A DNA stretch of 64,000 bases, taken from contig CAJINV010000003.1 in NCBI GenBank assembly GCA_905178155.1, positions 1,191,560-1,255,559 of the forward strand. The letters run 5' to 3'. Shown piece after piece: positions 1 through 12,502 of this stretch. This stretch comes from Amoebophrya sp. A120. Its lineage: Eukaryota; Sar; Dinophyceae; Syndiniales; Amoebophryaceae. Below the pieces are notes generated by a model, which worked only from the letters and a program-made list of their open reading frames with translations, was not told the origin of the DNA and ran no database searches. Position 1 is the stretch's first letter, and the number at the start of each line of letters is the position of its first letter. Made by a program: the position numbers and the translations under genes.

Positions 1-1545
1 GGACCCTTCCCGGCCCGCCCCGAGGGCCTGCTGGACGTCGTGTAACCGCTCCAAAAACGCCTCGCGCGGACGTCGTGCGCATGACCCTTCCCCGCGCGCC
101 CCGGGGGCCTCCCGGACGTCGTGCGGCCGTTCCCGAAACGCCCCAGAGGGACGTCGTGCGCAGGGCCCCTCCCTGCCCGCCCCGAGGGCCTCCCGGACGT
201 CGTGCAACCGCTCCTGAAACGCCCCACGCGGGCGGCGTACGCTGGACCCCCCCGCAAGCCCCCCGGGGGCCCCCCGGACGTCGTTCAGCCGCTCCTGGAA
301 CGCCCCACGCGGACGTCGTGCGCAGGACCATTCCCCGCGCGCCCCGGGGGCCTCCCGGGCGTCGTGCGACCGCTCCTGAAACGCCCCGCGCGGACGTCGT
401 GCGCAGGACCCTTCCCCAACCGCCCCGAGGGTGGGCCGGCCTCCCGGACGTCGTGCAACCGCTCCTGAAACGCCCCACGCGGACGTCGTGCGCAGGACCG
501 TTTCCCGCCCGCCCTCGGGGCCTCCCGGACGTCGAGCAGCCGCTCCTGAAACGCCCCACGCGGACGTCGTGCGCGGGACCCTTCCCCACCCGCCCCGAGG
601 GCCTCCCGGACGTCGTGCAGCCGCTCCTGAAACGCCCCGCGCGGACGTCGTGCGCAGGACCCTTCCCCACCCGCCCCGGGGGCCGCCCGGACGTCGTGCA
701 ACCGCGCTGAAACGCCCCGCGCGGACGTCGTGCGCAGGACCCGTCCCCGCCCGCCCCAAAGGCCCCTCGGACGTCGTGCAACCCCCCCTGAAACGCCCCC
801 CGCGAACGTCGTGCGCGAGACCCTTCGCCGCCCGCCACGAGGACCTCTCCCGGACGTCGTGCAACCGCTCCTGAAACGCCCCGCGCGGACGTCGTGCGCC
901 GGACCCTTCGCCTCCCCGCGCCCCGGCCGGCGGCCTCCCGGACGTCGTGCAACCGCTCCTGAAACACCCCGCGCGGACGTCGTGCGCATGACCCTTCCCC
1001 GCGCGCCCCGGGGGCTTCCCGGACGTCGTGCAACCGCCCCTGAAGAAACGCCCCAAAGGGACGTCGTTTGCAGGACCCTTCCCCGCGCGCCTCGGGGGCC
1101 TCCCGGACGTCGTGCAACCGCCCCTGAAACGCCCCGTTCGGACGTCGAGAGCAGGACCCTTCCCCGCGCGCCCCGGGGGCCGCCGGGACGTCGCGCAACC
1201 GCTCCCGAAACGCCCCGAACGGACGTCGGTCGCAGGACCCATCCCGTTCCCCGCGCCCCGTCCGGGGGCCTACCGGGCGCCGTGCAGCCGCTCCCGAAAC
1301 GCCCCGCGCGGACATCGTGCGCCGGACCCTTTCCCACCCGCCCCGAGGGCCTCCCGGACGCCGTGCAACCGCTCCTGAAACGTTCCCGCGCGGACGCTGT
1401 GCGCAAAGCCTTCCCCGACCGCCCCGTGGGCCTTCCGGAGTTCGTGCAACCGCCCCCGAAATGCTGCGCAGACATCGCGCGCAAGACCCTTCCCCCCCCC
1501 AACCCGCGGCCCTTCCGGGCGTCGCGCAGTCGCCCCAATGACCTT
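1..1545. repeat. GC-rich satellite, 81-bp tandem unit
   Basis: About 19 head-to-tail copies of an 81-bp unit, measured from the recurring GGGCCTCCCGGACG (positions 186, 267 and 348). Each unit carries two copies of GGACGTCGTGC about 40 bp apart, so the unit itself looks like a diverged dimer. Because 81 is a multiple of three and the unit lacks stops in several frames, long reading frames appear on both strands; they do not look like genes. The array begins before the window. Confidence 0.9.
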
Positions 1546-1689
1546 ACTCGGCAAGAGCTGCCCGATTCGGCGTCTGGGTTTCCCGACTCGGCGGCGCCGC
1601 GGCACGCGCGGGCGGGCCAACGTGAAAGCTTCCCGATTCGGCGACGCCGCAGCAAGCCGGGGCGGGCCAAAGTTGTCCGGCTCGGCGCC

Positions 1690-4600
1690 TCCCTAAGTTT
1701 CCCGATTCGGCGACGCCGCAGCAAGCCGCGGCGGGCCAAAGTTTCCCGATTCGGCGATGCCGCAACAGGCCGGGGCGGGCCAAAGTTGTCCGGCTCGGCG
1801 CCCCAGTTTCCCGATTCGGCGACGCCGCAGCACGCCGGGGCGGGTCAAAGTTGTCCGGCTCGTTGCCAAAGTTCCCCGGTTCGGCGATGCCGCACCAAGC
1901 CGCGGCGGGCCACAGTTTCCCGCTTCGGCGATGCCGCAGCAGGCCGGGGCGGGCCAAAGTTGCCCGGCTCGGCGCCCCAGTTCCCCGATTCGGCGACGCC
2001 GCAGCAAGCCGGGGCGGGCCAAAGTAGTTCGGCCTGGCGCCAAAGTTCCCCGATTCGGCGATGCCGCAGCAAGCCGCGGCGGGCCAAAGTTTCCCGGCTC
2101 GGCGATGCCGCAGCCGGCACGGGCGGGCCAAACAAAGTTGTCCGGTTCGGCGCTACAGTTTCCCGATTCGGCGATGCCGCAGCACGCCGGGGCGGGCCAA
2201 AGTTGTCCGGCTCGGCGCCAAAGTTCCCCGATTCAGCGATGCCGGAGCAAGCCGGGGCGGGCCAAAGTTTCCCAATTCGGCGACGCCGCAGCAAGCCGGG
2301 GCGGGCCAAAGTTGCCCGGCTCGGCGCCTATCTAAGTTCTTCGATTCGGCGACGCCGTAGCAAGCTGCGGCGGGCCAAAGTTTCCCGGTTCGGCGATGCC
2401 GCAGCAGGCCGGGGCGGGACAAAGTTGTCCGGCTCGGCGCCACAGTTTCCCGATTCGGCGACGCCGCAACGCGCCGAGCCGGACAACGCCGGGCCGGGCC
2501 AAAGTTGTTCGGCGCGGCGCCAAAGCTCCCCGATTCGGCGACGCCGCAGGCAGCAAGCCGCGGCGGGCCAAACAAAGTTTCCCGATTCGGCTATGCCGCA
2601 GCAGGGCGGGGCGGGCCAAAGTTGTCCGGCTCGGCGCCACAATTTCCCGATTCGGCGATGCCGCAGCAAGCCGGGGCGGGCCAAAGTTGTCCGGCTTGGC
2701 GCCAAAGTTCCCCGATTCGGCGAAGCCCCAGCAAGCCGCGGCGGGCCAAAATTCCCCGACTCGGCGACGCCACAACAGGCCGGGGCGGGCCAAAGTTGTC
2801 TGGTTCGGCGCCAGAGTTTCCCGATCCGGCGATGCCGCAGCACGCCGGGGCGGGCCAAAGTTGTCCGGCTTGGCGCCAAAGTTCCCCGATTCGGCGATGC
2901 CGGAGCAAGCCGGGGCGAGCCAAAGTTTCCCGATTCGGCGAGGCCGCAGCAAGCCGGGGCGGGCCAAAGTTGTCCGGCTCGGCGCCTAAGTTCCCCGATT
3001 CGGCGACGCCGCAGCAAGCCGCGGCGGGCCAAAGTTTCCCGATTCGGCGATGCCGCAACAGGCCGGGGCGGGCCAAAGTTGTCCGGTTCGGCGCCGCAGT
3101 TTCCCGATTCGGCGACGCCGCAACACGCCGGGGCGGGCCAAAGCTGCCCGGCTCGGCGCCAAAGTTCCCCGATTCGGCGACGCCACAGCAGGCCGCGGCG
3201 GGCCAAAGTTTCCCGATTCGGCGACGCCGCAGCAGGCCGGGGCGGGCCAAAGTTGTCCGGCTCGGCGCTACAGTTTCCCGATTCGGCGATGCCGCAGCAC
3301 GCCGGGGCGGGCCAAAGTTGTCCGGCTCGGCGCCAAAGTTCCCCGATTCAGCGAAGCCGGAGCAAGCCGGGGCGGGCCAAAGTTTCCCAATTCGGCGACG
3401 CCGCAGCAAGCCGGGGCGGGCCAAAGTTGCCCGGCTCGGCGCCTATCTAAGTTCTTCGATTCGGCGACGCCGTAGCAAGCTGCGGCGGGCCAAAGTTTCC
3501 CGGTTCGGCGATGCCGCAGCAGGCCGGGGCGGGACAAAGTTGTCCGGCTCGGCGCCACAGTTTCCCGATTCGGCGACGCCGCAACGCGCCGAGCCGGACA
3601 ACGCCGGGCCGGGCCAAAGTTGTTCGGCGCGGCGCCAAAGCTCCCCGATTCGGCGACGCCGCAGGCAGCAAGCCGCGGCGGGCCAAACAAAGTTTCCCGA
3701 TTCGGCTATGCCGCAGCAGGGCGGGGCGGGCCAAAGTTGTCCGGCTCGGCGCCACAATTTCCCGATTCGGCGATGCCGCAGCAAGCCGGGGCGGGCCAAA
3801 GTTGTCCGGCTTGGCGCCAAAGTTCCCCGATTCGGCGAAGCCCCAGCAAGCCGCGGCGGGCCAAAATTCCCCGACTCGGCGACGCCACAACAGGCCGGGG
3901 CGGGCCAAAGTTGTCTGGTTCGGCGCCAGAGTTTCCCGATCCGGCGATGCCGCAGCACGCCGGGGCGGGCCAAAGTTGTCCGGCTTGGCGCCAAAGTTCC
4001 CCGATTCGGCGATGCCGGAGCAAGCCGGGGCGAGCCAAAGTTTCCCGATTCGGCGAGGCCGCAGCAAGCCGGGGCGGGCCAAAGTTGTCCGGCTCGGCGC
4101 CTCCCTAAGTTTCCCGATTCGGCGACGCCGCAGCAAGCCGCGGCGGGCCAAAGTTTCCCGATTCGGCGATGCCGCAACAGGCCGGGGCGGGCCAAAGTTG
4201 TCCGGCTCGGCGCCCCAGTTTCCCGATTCGGCGACGCCGCAGCACGCCGGGGCGGGTCAAAGTTGTCCGGCTCGTTGCCAAAGTTCCCCGGTTCGGCGAT
4301 GCCGCACCAAGCCGCGGCGGGCCACAGTTTCCCGCTTCGGCGATGCCGCAGCAGGCCGGGGCGGGCCAAAGTTGCCCGGCTCGGCGCCCCAGTTCCCCGA
4401 TTCGGCGACGCCGCAGCAAGCCGGGGCGGGCCAAAGTAGTTCGGCCTGGCGCCAAAGTTCCCCGATTCGGCGATGCCGCAGCAAGCCGCGGCGGGCCAAA
4501 GTTTCCCGGCTCGGCGATGCCGCAGCCGGCACGGGCGGGCCAAACAAAGTTGTCCGGTTCGGCGCTACAGTTTCCCGATTCGGCGATGCCGCAGCACGCC

Positions 4601-5402
4601 GGGGCGGGCCAAAGTTGTCCGGCTCGGCGCCAAAGTTCCCCGATTCAGCGATGCCGGAGCAAGCCGGGGCGGGCCAAAGTTTCCCAATTCGGCGACGCCG
4701 CAGCAAGCCGGGGCGGGCCAAAGTTGCCCGGCTCGGCGCCTATCTAAGTTCTTCGATTCGGCGACGCCGTAGCAAGCTGCGGCGGGCCAAAGTTTCCCGG
4801 TTCGGCGATGCCGCAGCAGGCCGGGGCGGGACAAAGTTGTCCGGCTCGGCGCCACAGTTTCCCGATTCGGCGACGCCGCAACGCGCCGAGCCGGACAACG
4901 CCGGGCCGGGCCAAAGTTGTTCGGCGCGGCGCCAAAGCTCCCCGATTCGGCGACGCCGCAGGCAGCAAGCCGCGGCGGGCCAAACAAAGTTTCCCGATTC
5001 GGCTATGCCGCAGCAGGGCGGGGCGGGCCAAAGTTGTCCGGCTCGGCGCCACAATTTCCCGATTCGGCGATGCCGCAGCAAGCCGGGGCGGGCCAAAGTT
5101 GTCCGGCTTGGCGCCAAAGTTCCCCGATTCGGCGAAGCCCCAGCAAGCCGCGGCGGGCCAAAATTCCCCGACTCGGCGACGCCACAACAGGCCGGGGCGG
5201 GCCAAAGTTGTCTGGTTCGGCGCCAGAGTTTCCCGATCCGGCGATGCCGCAGCACGCCGGGGCGGGCCAAAGTTGTCCGGCTTGGCGCCAAAGTTCCCCG
5301 ATTCGGCGATGCCGGAGCAAGCCGGGGCGAGCCAAAGTTTCCCGATTCGGCGAGGCCGCAGCAAGCCGGGGCGGGCCAAAGTTGTCCGGCTCGGCGCCTA
5401 AG
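1690..5402. repeat. Higher-order satellite block in offset copies (+1115, +2412)
   Basis: Sequence from about 2153 to 2990 recurs at 3268-4105 (+1115). The larger stretch 1690-2990 recurs at about 4102-5402 (+2412). Shared private features, such as the GCCGAGCCGGACAACGCCGG interruption, show these are copies of a block and not independent runs of the basic unit. Boundaries are approximate. Confidence 0.75.
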
Positions 5403-8400
5403 TTCCCCGATTCGGCGACGCCGCAGCAAGCCGCGGCGGGCCAAAGTTTCCCGATTCGGCGATGCCGCAACAGGCCGGGGCGGGCCAAAGTTGTCCGGTT
5501 CGGCGCCGCAGTTTCCCGATTCGGCGACGCCGCAACACGCCGGGGCGGGCCAAAGCTGCCCGGCTCGGCGCCAAAGTTCCCCGATTCGGCGACGCCACAG
5601 CAGGCCGCGGCGGGCCAAAGTTTCCCGATTCGGCGACGCCGCAGCAGGCCGGGGCGGGCCAAAGTTGTCCGGCTCGGCGCTACAGTTTCCCGATTCGGCG
5701 ATGCCGCAGCAAGCCGGGGCGGGCCAAAGTCGTCCGGCTTGGCGCCAAAGTTCCCCGATTCGGCGATGCCGCAGCATGCCGCGGCGGGCCACAGTTTCCC
5801 GATTCGATCGGCGACGCCGCAGCAGGCCGGGGCGGGCCAAAATTGTCCGGCTTGGCGCCACAGTTTCCCGATTCGGCGACGCCGCAACACGCCGGGGCGG
5901 GCCAAAGTTGTCCGGCTCGGCGCCAAAGTTCCCCGATTCGGCGATGCCGGAGCAAGCCGGGGCGCGCGGGCCAAAGTTTCCCGATTCGGCAACGCCACAG
6001 CACGCCGGGGCGGGCCAAAATTGTCCGGCTCGGCGCCTAAGTTCCCCGATTCGGCGACGCCGCAGCAAGCCGCGGCGGGCCAAAGTTTCCCGATTCGGCG
6101 ACGCCACAGCAGGCCGGGGCGGGCCAAAGTTGTCCGGCTCGGCGCCAAACAAAGCTCCCCGATTCGGCGACGCCGCAACAGGCCGCGGCGGGCCAAAGTT
6201 TCCCGATTCGGCGACGCCGCAACAGGCCGGGGCGGGCCAAGCAAAGTTGTCCGGTTCGGCGCCGCACGCAGTTGCCCGATTCGGCGACGCCGCAGCACGC
6301 CGGGGCGGCCGGGCCAAATTTTTCCGGCTTGGCGCCAAAGTTCCCCGATTCGGCGACGCCGCAGCAAGCCGCGGCGGGCCAAAGTTCCCCGATTCGGCGA
6401 TGCCGCAGCAGGCCGGGGCGGATCAAAGTTGTCCGGTTCGGCGCCAAAGTTTCCCGCTTCGGCGATGCCGCAGCACGCCAGGGCGGGCCAAAGTTGTCCG
6501 GCTCGGCGCCAAAGTTCCCCGATTCGGCGATGCCGGAGCAAGCCGGGACGGGCCAAAGTTCCTCGATTCGGGCGATGCCGGAGCAAGCCGGGGCGGGCCA
6601 AAGTTTCCCGATTCGGCGACGCCGCAACAAGCGGGCGGGCCAAAGTTGTCCGGCTCGGCGCCTAAATTCCCCGACTCGGCGACGCCGCAGCAAGCCGCGG
6701 CGGGCCAAAGCTTCCCGATTCGGCGATGCCGCAGCAGGCCGGGGCGGGCCAAAGTTGTCCGGTTCGGCGCAATAGTTTCCCGATTCGGCGATGCCGCAGC
6801 ACGCCGGGGCGGGCCAAAATTGTCCGGCTCGGCGCCAAAGTTCCCCGATTCGGCGATGCCGCAGCAGGCCGGGGCGGGCCAAAGTTGTTCGGTTTGGCGC
6901 CTCAGTTTCCCGGTTCGGCGATGCCGCAGCAGGCCGGGGCGGGCCAAAGTTGTCCGGCTTGCCGCCAAAGTTCCCCGATTCGGCGACGCCGCAGCAAGCC
7001 GCGGCGGGCCAAAGTTTCCCGATTCGGCGATGCCGCAGCAGGCCGGGGCGGGCCAAAGTTGTCCGGTTCGGCGCCAGAGTTTCCCGATCCGGCGATGCCG
7101 CAGCACGCCGGGGCGGGCCAAAGTTGTCCGGCTTGGCGCCAAAGTTCCCCGATTCGGCGATGCCGGAGCAAGCCGGGGCGAGCCAAAGTTTCCCGATTCG
7201 GCGAGGCCGCAGCAAGCCGGGGCGGGCCAAAGTTGTCCGGCTCGGCGCCTAAGTTCCCCGATTCGGCGACGCCGCAGCAAGCCGCGGCGGGCCAAAGTTT
7301 CCCGATTCGGCGATGCCGCAACAGGCCGGGGCGGGCCAAAGTTGTCCGGTTCGGCGCCGCAGTTTCCCGATTCGGCGACGCCGCAACACGCCGGGGCGGG
7401 CCAAAGCTGCCCGGCTCGGCGCCAAAGTTCCCCGATTCGGCGACGCCACAGCAGGCCGCGGCGGGCCAAAGTTTCCCGATTCGGCGACGCCGCAGCAGGC
7501 CGGGGCGGGCCAAAGTTGTCCGGCTCGGCGCTACAGTTTCCCGATTCGGCGATGCCGCAGCAAGCCGGGGCGGGCCAAAGCCGTCCGGCTTGGCGCCAAA
7601 GTTCCCCGATTCGGCGATGCCGCAGCATGCCGCGGCGGGCCACAGTTTCCCGATTCGATCGGCGACGCCGCAGCAGGCCGGGGCGGGCCAAAATTGTCCG
7701 GCTTGGCGCCACAGTTTCCCGATTCGGCGACGCCGCAACACGCCGGGGCGGGCCAAAGTTGTCCGGCTCGGCGCCAAAGTTCCCCGATTCGGCGATGCCG
7801 GAGCAAGCCGGGGCGCGCGGGCCAAAGTTTCCCGATTCGGCAACGCCACAGCACGCCGGGGCGGGCCAAAATTGTCCGGCTCGGCGCCTAAGTTCCCCGA
7901 TTCGGCGACGCCGCAGCAAGCCGCGGCGGGCCAAAGTTTCCCGATTCGGCGACGCCACAGCAGGCCGGGGCGGGCCAAAGTTGTCCGGCTCGGCGCCAAA
8001 CAAAGCTCCCCGATTCGGCGACGCCGCAACAGGCCGCGGCGGGCCAAAGTTTCCCGATTCGGCGACGCCGCAACAGGCCGGGGCGGGCCAAGCAAAGTTG
8101 TCCGGTTCGGCGCCGCACGCAGTTGCCCGATTCGGCGACGCCGCAGCACGCCGGGGCGGCCGGGCCAAATTTTTCCGGCTTGGCGCCAAAGTTCCCCGAT
8201 TCGGCGACGCCGCAGCAAGCCGCGGCGGGCCAAAGTTCCCCGATTCGGCGATGCCGCAGCAGGCCGGGGCGGATCAAAGTTGTCCGGTTCGGCGCCAAAG
8301 TTTCCCGCTTCGGCGATGCCGCAGCACGCCAGGGCGGGCCAAAGTTGTCCGGCTCGGCGCCAAAGTTCCCCGATTCGGCGATGCCGGAGCAAGCCGGGAC

Positions 8401-8915
8401 GGGCCAAAGTTCCTCGATTCGGGCGATGCCGGAGCAAGCCGGGGCGGGCCAAAGTTTCCCGATTCGGCGACGCCGCAACAAGCGGGCGGGCCAAAGTTGT
8501 CCGGCTCGGCGCCTAAATTCCCCGACTCGGCGACGCCGCAGCAAGCCGCGGCGGGCCAAAGCTTCCCGATTCGGCGATGCCGCAGCAGGCCGGGGCGGGC
8601 CAAAGTTGTCCGGTTCGGCGCAATAGTTTCCCGATTCGGCGATGCCGCAGCACGCCGGGGCGGGCCAAAATTGTCCGGCTCGGCGCCAAAGTTCCCCGAT
8701 TCGGCGATGCCGCAGCAGGCCGGGGCGGGCCAAAGTTGTTCGGTTTGGCGCCTCAGTTTCCCGGTTCGGCGATGCCGCAGCAGGCCGGGGCGGGCCAAAG
8801 TTGTCCGGCTTGCCGCCAAAGTTCCCCGATTCGGCGACGCCGCAGCAAGCCGCGGCGGGCCAAAGTTTCCCGATTCGGCGATGCCGCAGCAGGCCGGGGC
8901 GGGCCAAAGTTGTCC
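5214..8915. repeat. 1851-bp higher-order tandem duplication in the satellite
   Basis: The segment from about 5214 to 7064 repeats almost base for base at about 7065 to 8915, offset 1851 bp. Both copies contain the same irregular landmarks, such as a CGATTCGATCGGCGACG junction and a CGGGCGGCCGGGCC-like interruption. Only scattered single-base differences were seen (for example CAAAGTCGTCC against CAAAGCCGTCC), which indicates a recent duplication. Edges are approximate. Confidence 0.8.
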
Positions 8916-10720
8916 GGCTCGGCGCCAAAGTTCCCCGATTCGGCGATGCCGGAACAAGCCGGGGCGGGCCAAAGTTCCCCGATTCGGCGACGCCGCAGCA
9001 AGCCGGGGCGGGCCAAAGTTGTCCGGCTCGACGCCTGAGCTTCCCGATTCGGCGACGCCGCAGCAAGCCGCGGCGGGCCAAAGTTTCCCGATTCGGCGAC
9101 GCCGCAGCAGGCCAGGGCGGGCCAAAGTTGTCCGGTTCGGCGCCACAGTTTCCCGATTCGGCGACGCCGCAGCACGCCGGGGCGGGCCAAAGGTGTCCGG
9201 CTCGGCGCCAAAGTTCCCCGATTCATTCGACGACGCCGCAGCATGCCGCGGCGGGCCAAAGTTTCCCGATTCGGCGACGCCGCAGCAGGCCGGGGCGGGC
9301 CAAAGTTGTCCGGCGCGGCGCAACAGTTTCCCGCTTCGGCGACGCCGCAGCACGCCGGGGCGGGCCAAAGTTGTCCGGCTTGGCGCCAAAGTAAGTTCCC
9401 CGATTCGGCGATGCTTGCCGCAGCAAGCCGCGGCGGGCCAAAGTTCCCCGGTTCGGCGATGCCACAACGGGCCGGGGCGGGCCAAAGTTGTCCGGTTCGG
9501 CGCCACGCACAGTTCCCCGACTCGGCGACGCCGCAACACGCCGGGGCGGGCCAAAGTTGTCCGGCCCGGCGCCAAAGTTCCCCGCTTCGGCGATGCCGGA
9601 GCAAGCCGGGGCGGGCCAAATTTCCCCGATTCGGCGATGCCGCAGCAAGCCGGGGCGGGCCAAGCAAAGTTGTCCGGCTCGGCGCCTAAGTTTCCCGATT
9701 CGGCGACGCCGCAGCAAGCCGCGGCGGGCCAAAGTTCCTCGCTTCGGCGATGCCGCAACAGGCCGGGGCGGGCCAAAGTTGTCCGGTTCGGCGCTAAAGT
9801 TTCCCGATTCGGCGATGCCGCAGCACGCCGGGGCGGGCCAAAGTTGTCCGGCCCGGCGCCAAAGTTCCCCGATTCGGCGATGCCGCAGCACGCCGCGGCG
9901 GGCCAAAGTTTCCCGATTCGGCGATGCCGCAGCAGGCCGGGGCGGGCCAAAGTTGTCCGGCGCCGCGCTACAGCTTCCCGATTCGGCGATGCCGCAGCAG
10001 GCCGGGGCGGGCCAAAGTTGTCCGGCTTGGCGCCAAAGTTTCCCGATTCGGCGACGCCGCAACAAGCCGCGGCGGGCCAAAGTTTCCCGATTCGGCGACG
10101 CCGCAGCAGGCCGGGGCGGGCCAAGCAAAGTTGTCCGGTTCGGCGCCACAGTTTCCCGATTCGGCGATGCCGCAGGCAGCACGCCGGGGCGGGCCAAAGT
10201 TGTCCGGCTCGGCGCCAAAGTTCCCCGCTTCGGCGACGCCAGAGCAAGCCGGGGCGGGCCAAAGTTTCTCGATTCGGCGATGCCGCAGCAAGCCGGGGCG
10301 GGCCAAAGTTCTCCGGCTCGGCGCCGAAGTGCCCCGCTTCGGGGATGCCACAGCAAGCCGGAGCGGGCCACAGTTGTCCGGCTCGGCGCCAAGGTTTCCC
10401 GGCTCGGCGATGCCGCAGCATGCCGGAGCGGGCCGAGCAATGCTGCCCGGCAGGGCGCCAAAGGTTCCCGAGTCGGCGACGCCGCAGCAAGCCGGAGCGG
10501 GCCAAAGCTGTCCGGCTCGGCGCAAGGGTTTCCCTATGTATTCGGCGACGCCGCTGGAAGCGCGGGCGGGCCAAAGCAGTCCGATTCGGCGCCGAGGTTC
10601 CCCGATATGGCGAAGCCACAACAAGCCGGCGCGGGCCAAAATTTTCCGGCACGGCGCCAGCCAAAGTTCCCCGATTCGGCGATGCCACAACACGCGCGGG
10701 CGAGCCAAAATTGTCCGCGC

Positions 10721-11480
10721 CGGCAATGCCGCTGGCGCCATCTGCGTACGGGAACAGCCCCGAAAGGCCTACCTCTCGACAACGCCCGCAAGTCAATAAA
10801 TGCGGGCGGGGGGTCCGTCTCCGATTCGGCGCCCGGCAAAGCGCTCCGATAATTAGGCGACGCCGCAACAAGCGCGGGCAGGCCAAAGCTGCCCGGCTCG
10901 GCGATGCCGCCGACGCCATCTGCGTACCGGCCGGGGAAGCCCCCGCCGGCCTCTCTGGCGACAGCCCCCCTGCAAATACTCTGGCGCGGGCGGGGGGCCC
11001 CGATTCGGCGCCAAAGCAAGCTAGCTTCCCGGCTCGGCGGCGCCGCTGAAGCCTGCTGCGCAAGTACAAGACCAGCCCCGGCAGGACTTCGCCCCGGCAG
11101 CCTCCGCAAAACAGCAGGAGCGGGCGGGGCGGCCCCGATTCGGCCGGCGGCGCCGCCACAAGGCAAGCGCGGGCGGGCCGGCCGGCGTTTTCCGGTTCGG
11201 CGATGCCGCTGGCGCCATCTGCGTACAAGAACAACCCCGGCAAGCCCTTCGATGGCCCTCGCAAAGCAACACGCGCGGGCGGGGGGCCCCGATTCGGCGA
11301 CGCCGCCGCGAAAGTTTCCCGATTCGGCGACGCCACTGCAAGCGCGGGCGGGCCAAAGTTGTCCGATTCGGCGACGCCGCTGGCGCCGCCTACGTACTAG
11401 AGCAGCCTCCGCAAGCCTTTCGACAGCCCCCGCGAAGCAGCAAGTGCGAGCGCGGGGGGGCTCCGAAGCGCGGGTGGGCC
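10721..11480. repeat. Degenerate edge of the satellite array
   Basis: The 44/65-bp pattern decays here into GC-rich sequence with a different recurring motif (TGCCGCTGGCGCCATCTGCG, near 10728, with variants near 10905, 11205 and 11370) mixed with GCGGGCGGGCCAAAG remnants. No gene is supported. Confidence 0.6.
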
Positions 11481-12502
11481 AAAGGGGACCAGGGGACGGC
11501 TCCAGCAGCGGCTCCAGGGGACCGACAGTCCTGTGATCAGCGGCAGGGAAGAACAAGGCTTCTGCCTCACCTCACAAAAGCACGACATGTAAGTCATGTT
11601 GAACGTCACCCGCAACACCGTCCCCCTGAGAAATCCTTTGTCACAACAATGCGCCAGCCCCGTTTACTTGTATGCACTCGGCACGAAGCAAATCAGACTT
11701 CGTCTGCTTACAAAGTATTTTTCTTTCTCGTTTGTATGGTTTCATTTGTATCCATTCGCCCCTGCGCGTTCATTCATTGACGCAGACAAGATTGTCGACT
11801 GCGGAATCTTTTTTATTTTTCATTCTTGTAGCAGCCATTTATCTTTATTAAGGAGGATTTTAATAGTAGTTGCCGGGCAGGAAACAATATTGGTTTTATC
11901 AAATTGAAATTGATAATTAGTTGTAGTTGTCAATGATGTCCTCGCAGCGTCTCCATTACGGGGAGCATCAGGTTCACGATGGGCGTGTGCCTAGTGCATT
12001 TGCTGCGAAGGTCGAAGCAACTTTGAAATGCAATGTCTTTTGAGTGGGCCGCAGGCAGCTGGTGGTAATTAGGAAACACTCTCAAGCAACATCCTCTCCT
12101 TCCAATCAGAGACGACAAAGCTTCTTTTTCGTAAACAGTTTTCTTGGAAACAAGGAAACAAATTCTAGGCACTGTCGGTCCATAGCTAGAAACTATAGAA
12201 GCGGCTAGCACCAAAATCACATTTATATATTCAAGCTCAGCAACATTATCCTACAGCAACGATTTGATTTACTCATATCTTTGAGCAGCAAAGAAACGTA
12301 CACTGGCACACGTTTTGAAATGTTGAGTTCTCTTAGGAGTACAGACTCGAAGGTAACCGCTGTGCGACACCTTGTGCTATTCTTCTATAGGTGTAGTAAA
12401 GGTTGTAGGTAGTACGCTCGTCCTTGAGGCAGTACATTGCACAACTCCCGACTTTCCGTTCTTCATGTAGATGAATATCTTGAAGATATTGATTGTAGGC
12501 AA
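11481..12502. other. Spacer between satellite and first gene
   Basis: Base composition shifts to about half AT. Short frames of up to about 100 codons exist on both strands but have no recognisable domain or splice context. It probably includes the 3' flank of the minus-strand gene that ends at 12503. Confidence 0.5.

Larger units (their letters stand above)
1555..10720. repeat. GC-rich satellite, 44/65-bp unit with higher-order repeats
   Basis: An array of a 44-bp unit (AAAGTTTCCCGATTCGGCGA followed by a CGCCGCAGCAAGCC.GGGCGGGCC tail), alternating with a 65-bp form that has 21 extra bases (AAAGTTGTCCGGCTCGGCGCC). Units differ by point changes and small indels. Blocks of units recur almost exactly at +1115 and +2412 bp (around 1690-5400) and as an 1851-bp tandem pair. 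Neither 44 nor 65 is a multiple of three, so a frame running through cycles among all three readings of the unit. The apparent 2512-residue plus-strand frame is therefore a by-product of stop-poor repeats. Confidence 0.9.

Noticed and set aside
3511-11049. A 2512-codon plus-strand open frame through the satellite, with many long frames on both strands.
   Set aside because: It runs through 44- and 65-bp units that are not multiples of three, cycling through all frames of the same DNA, and comparable frames exist on the other strand. Stop-poor GC-rich repeats explain it.
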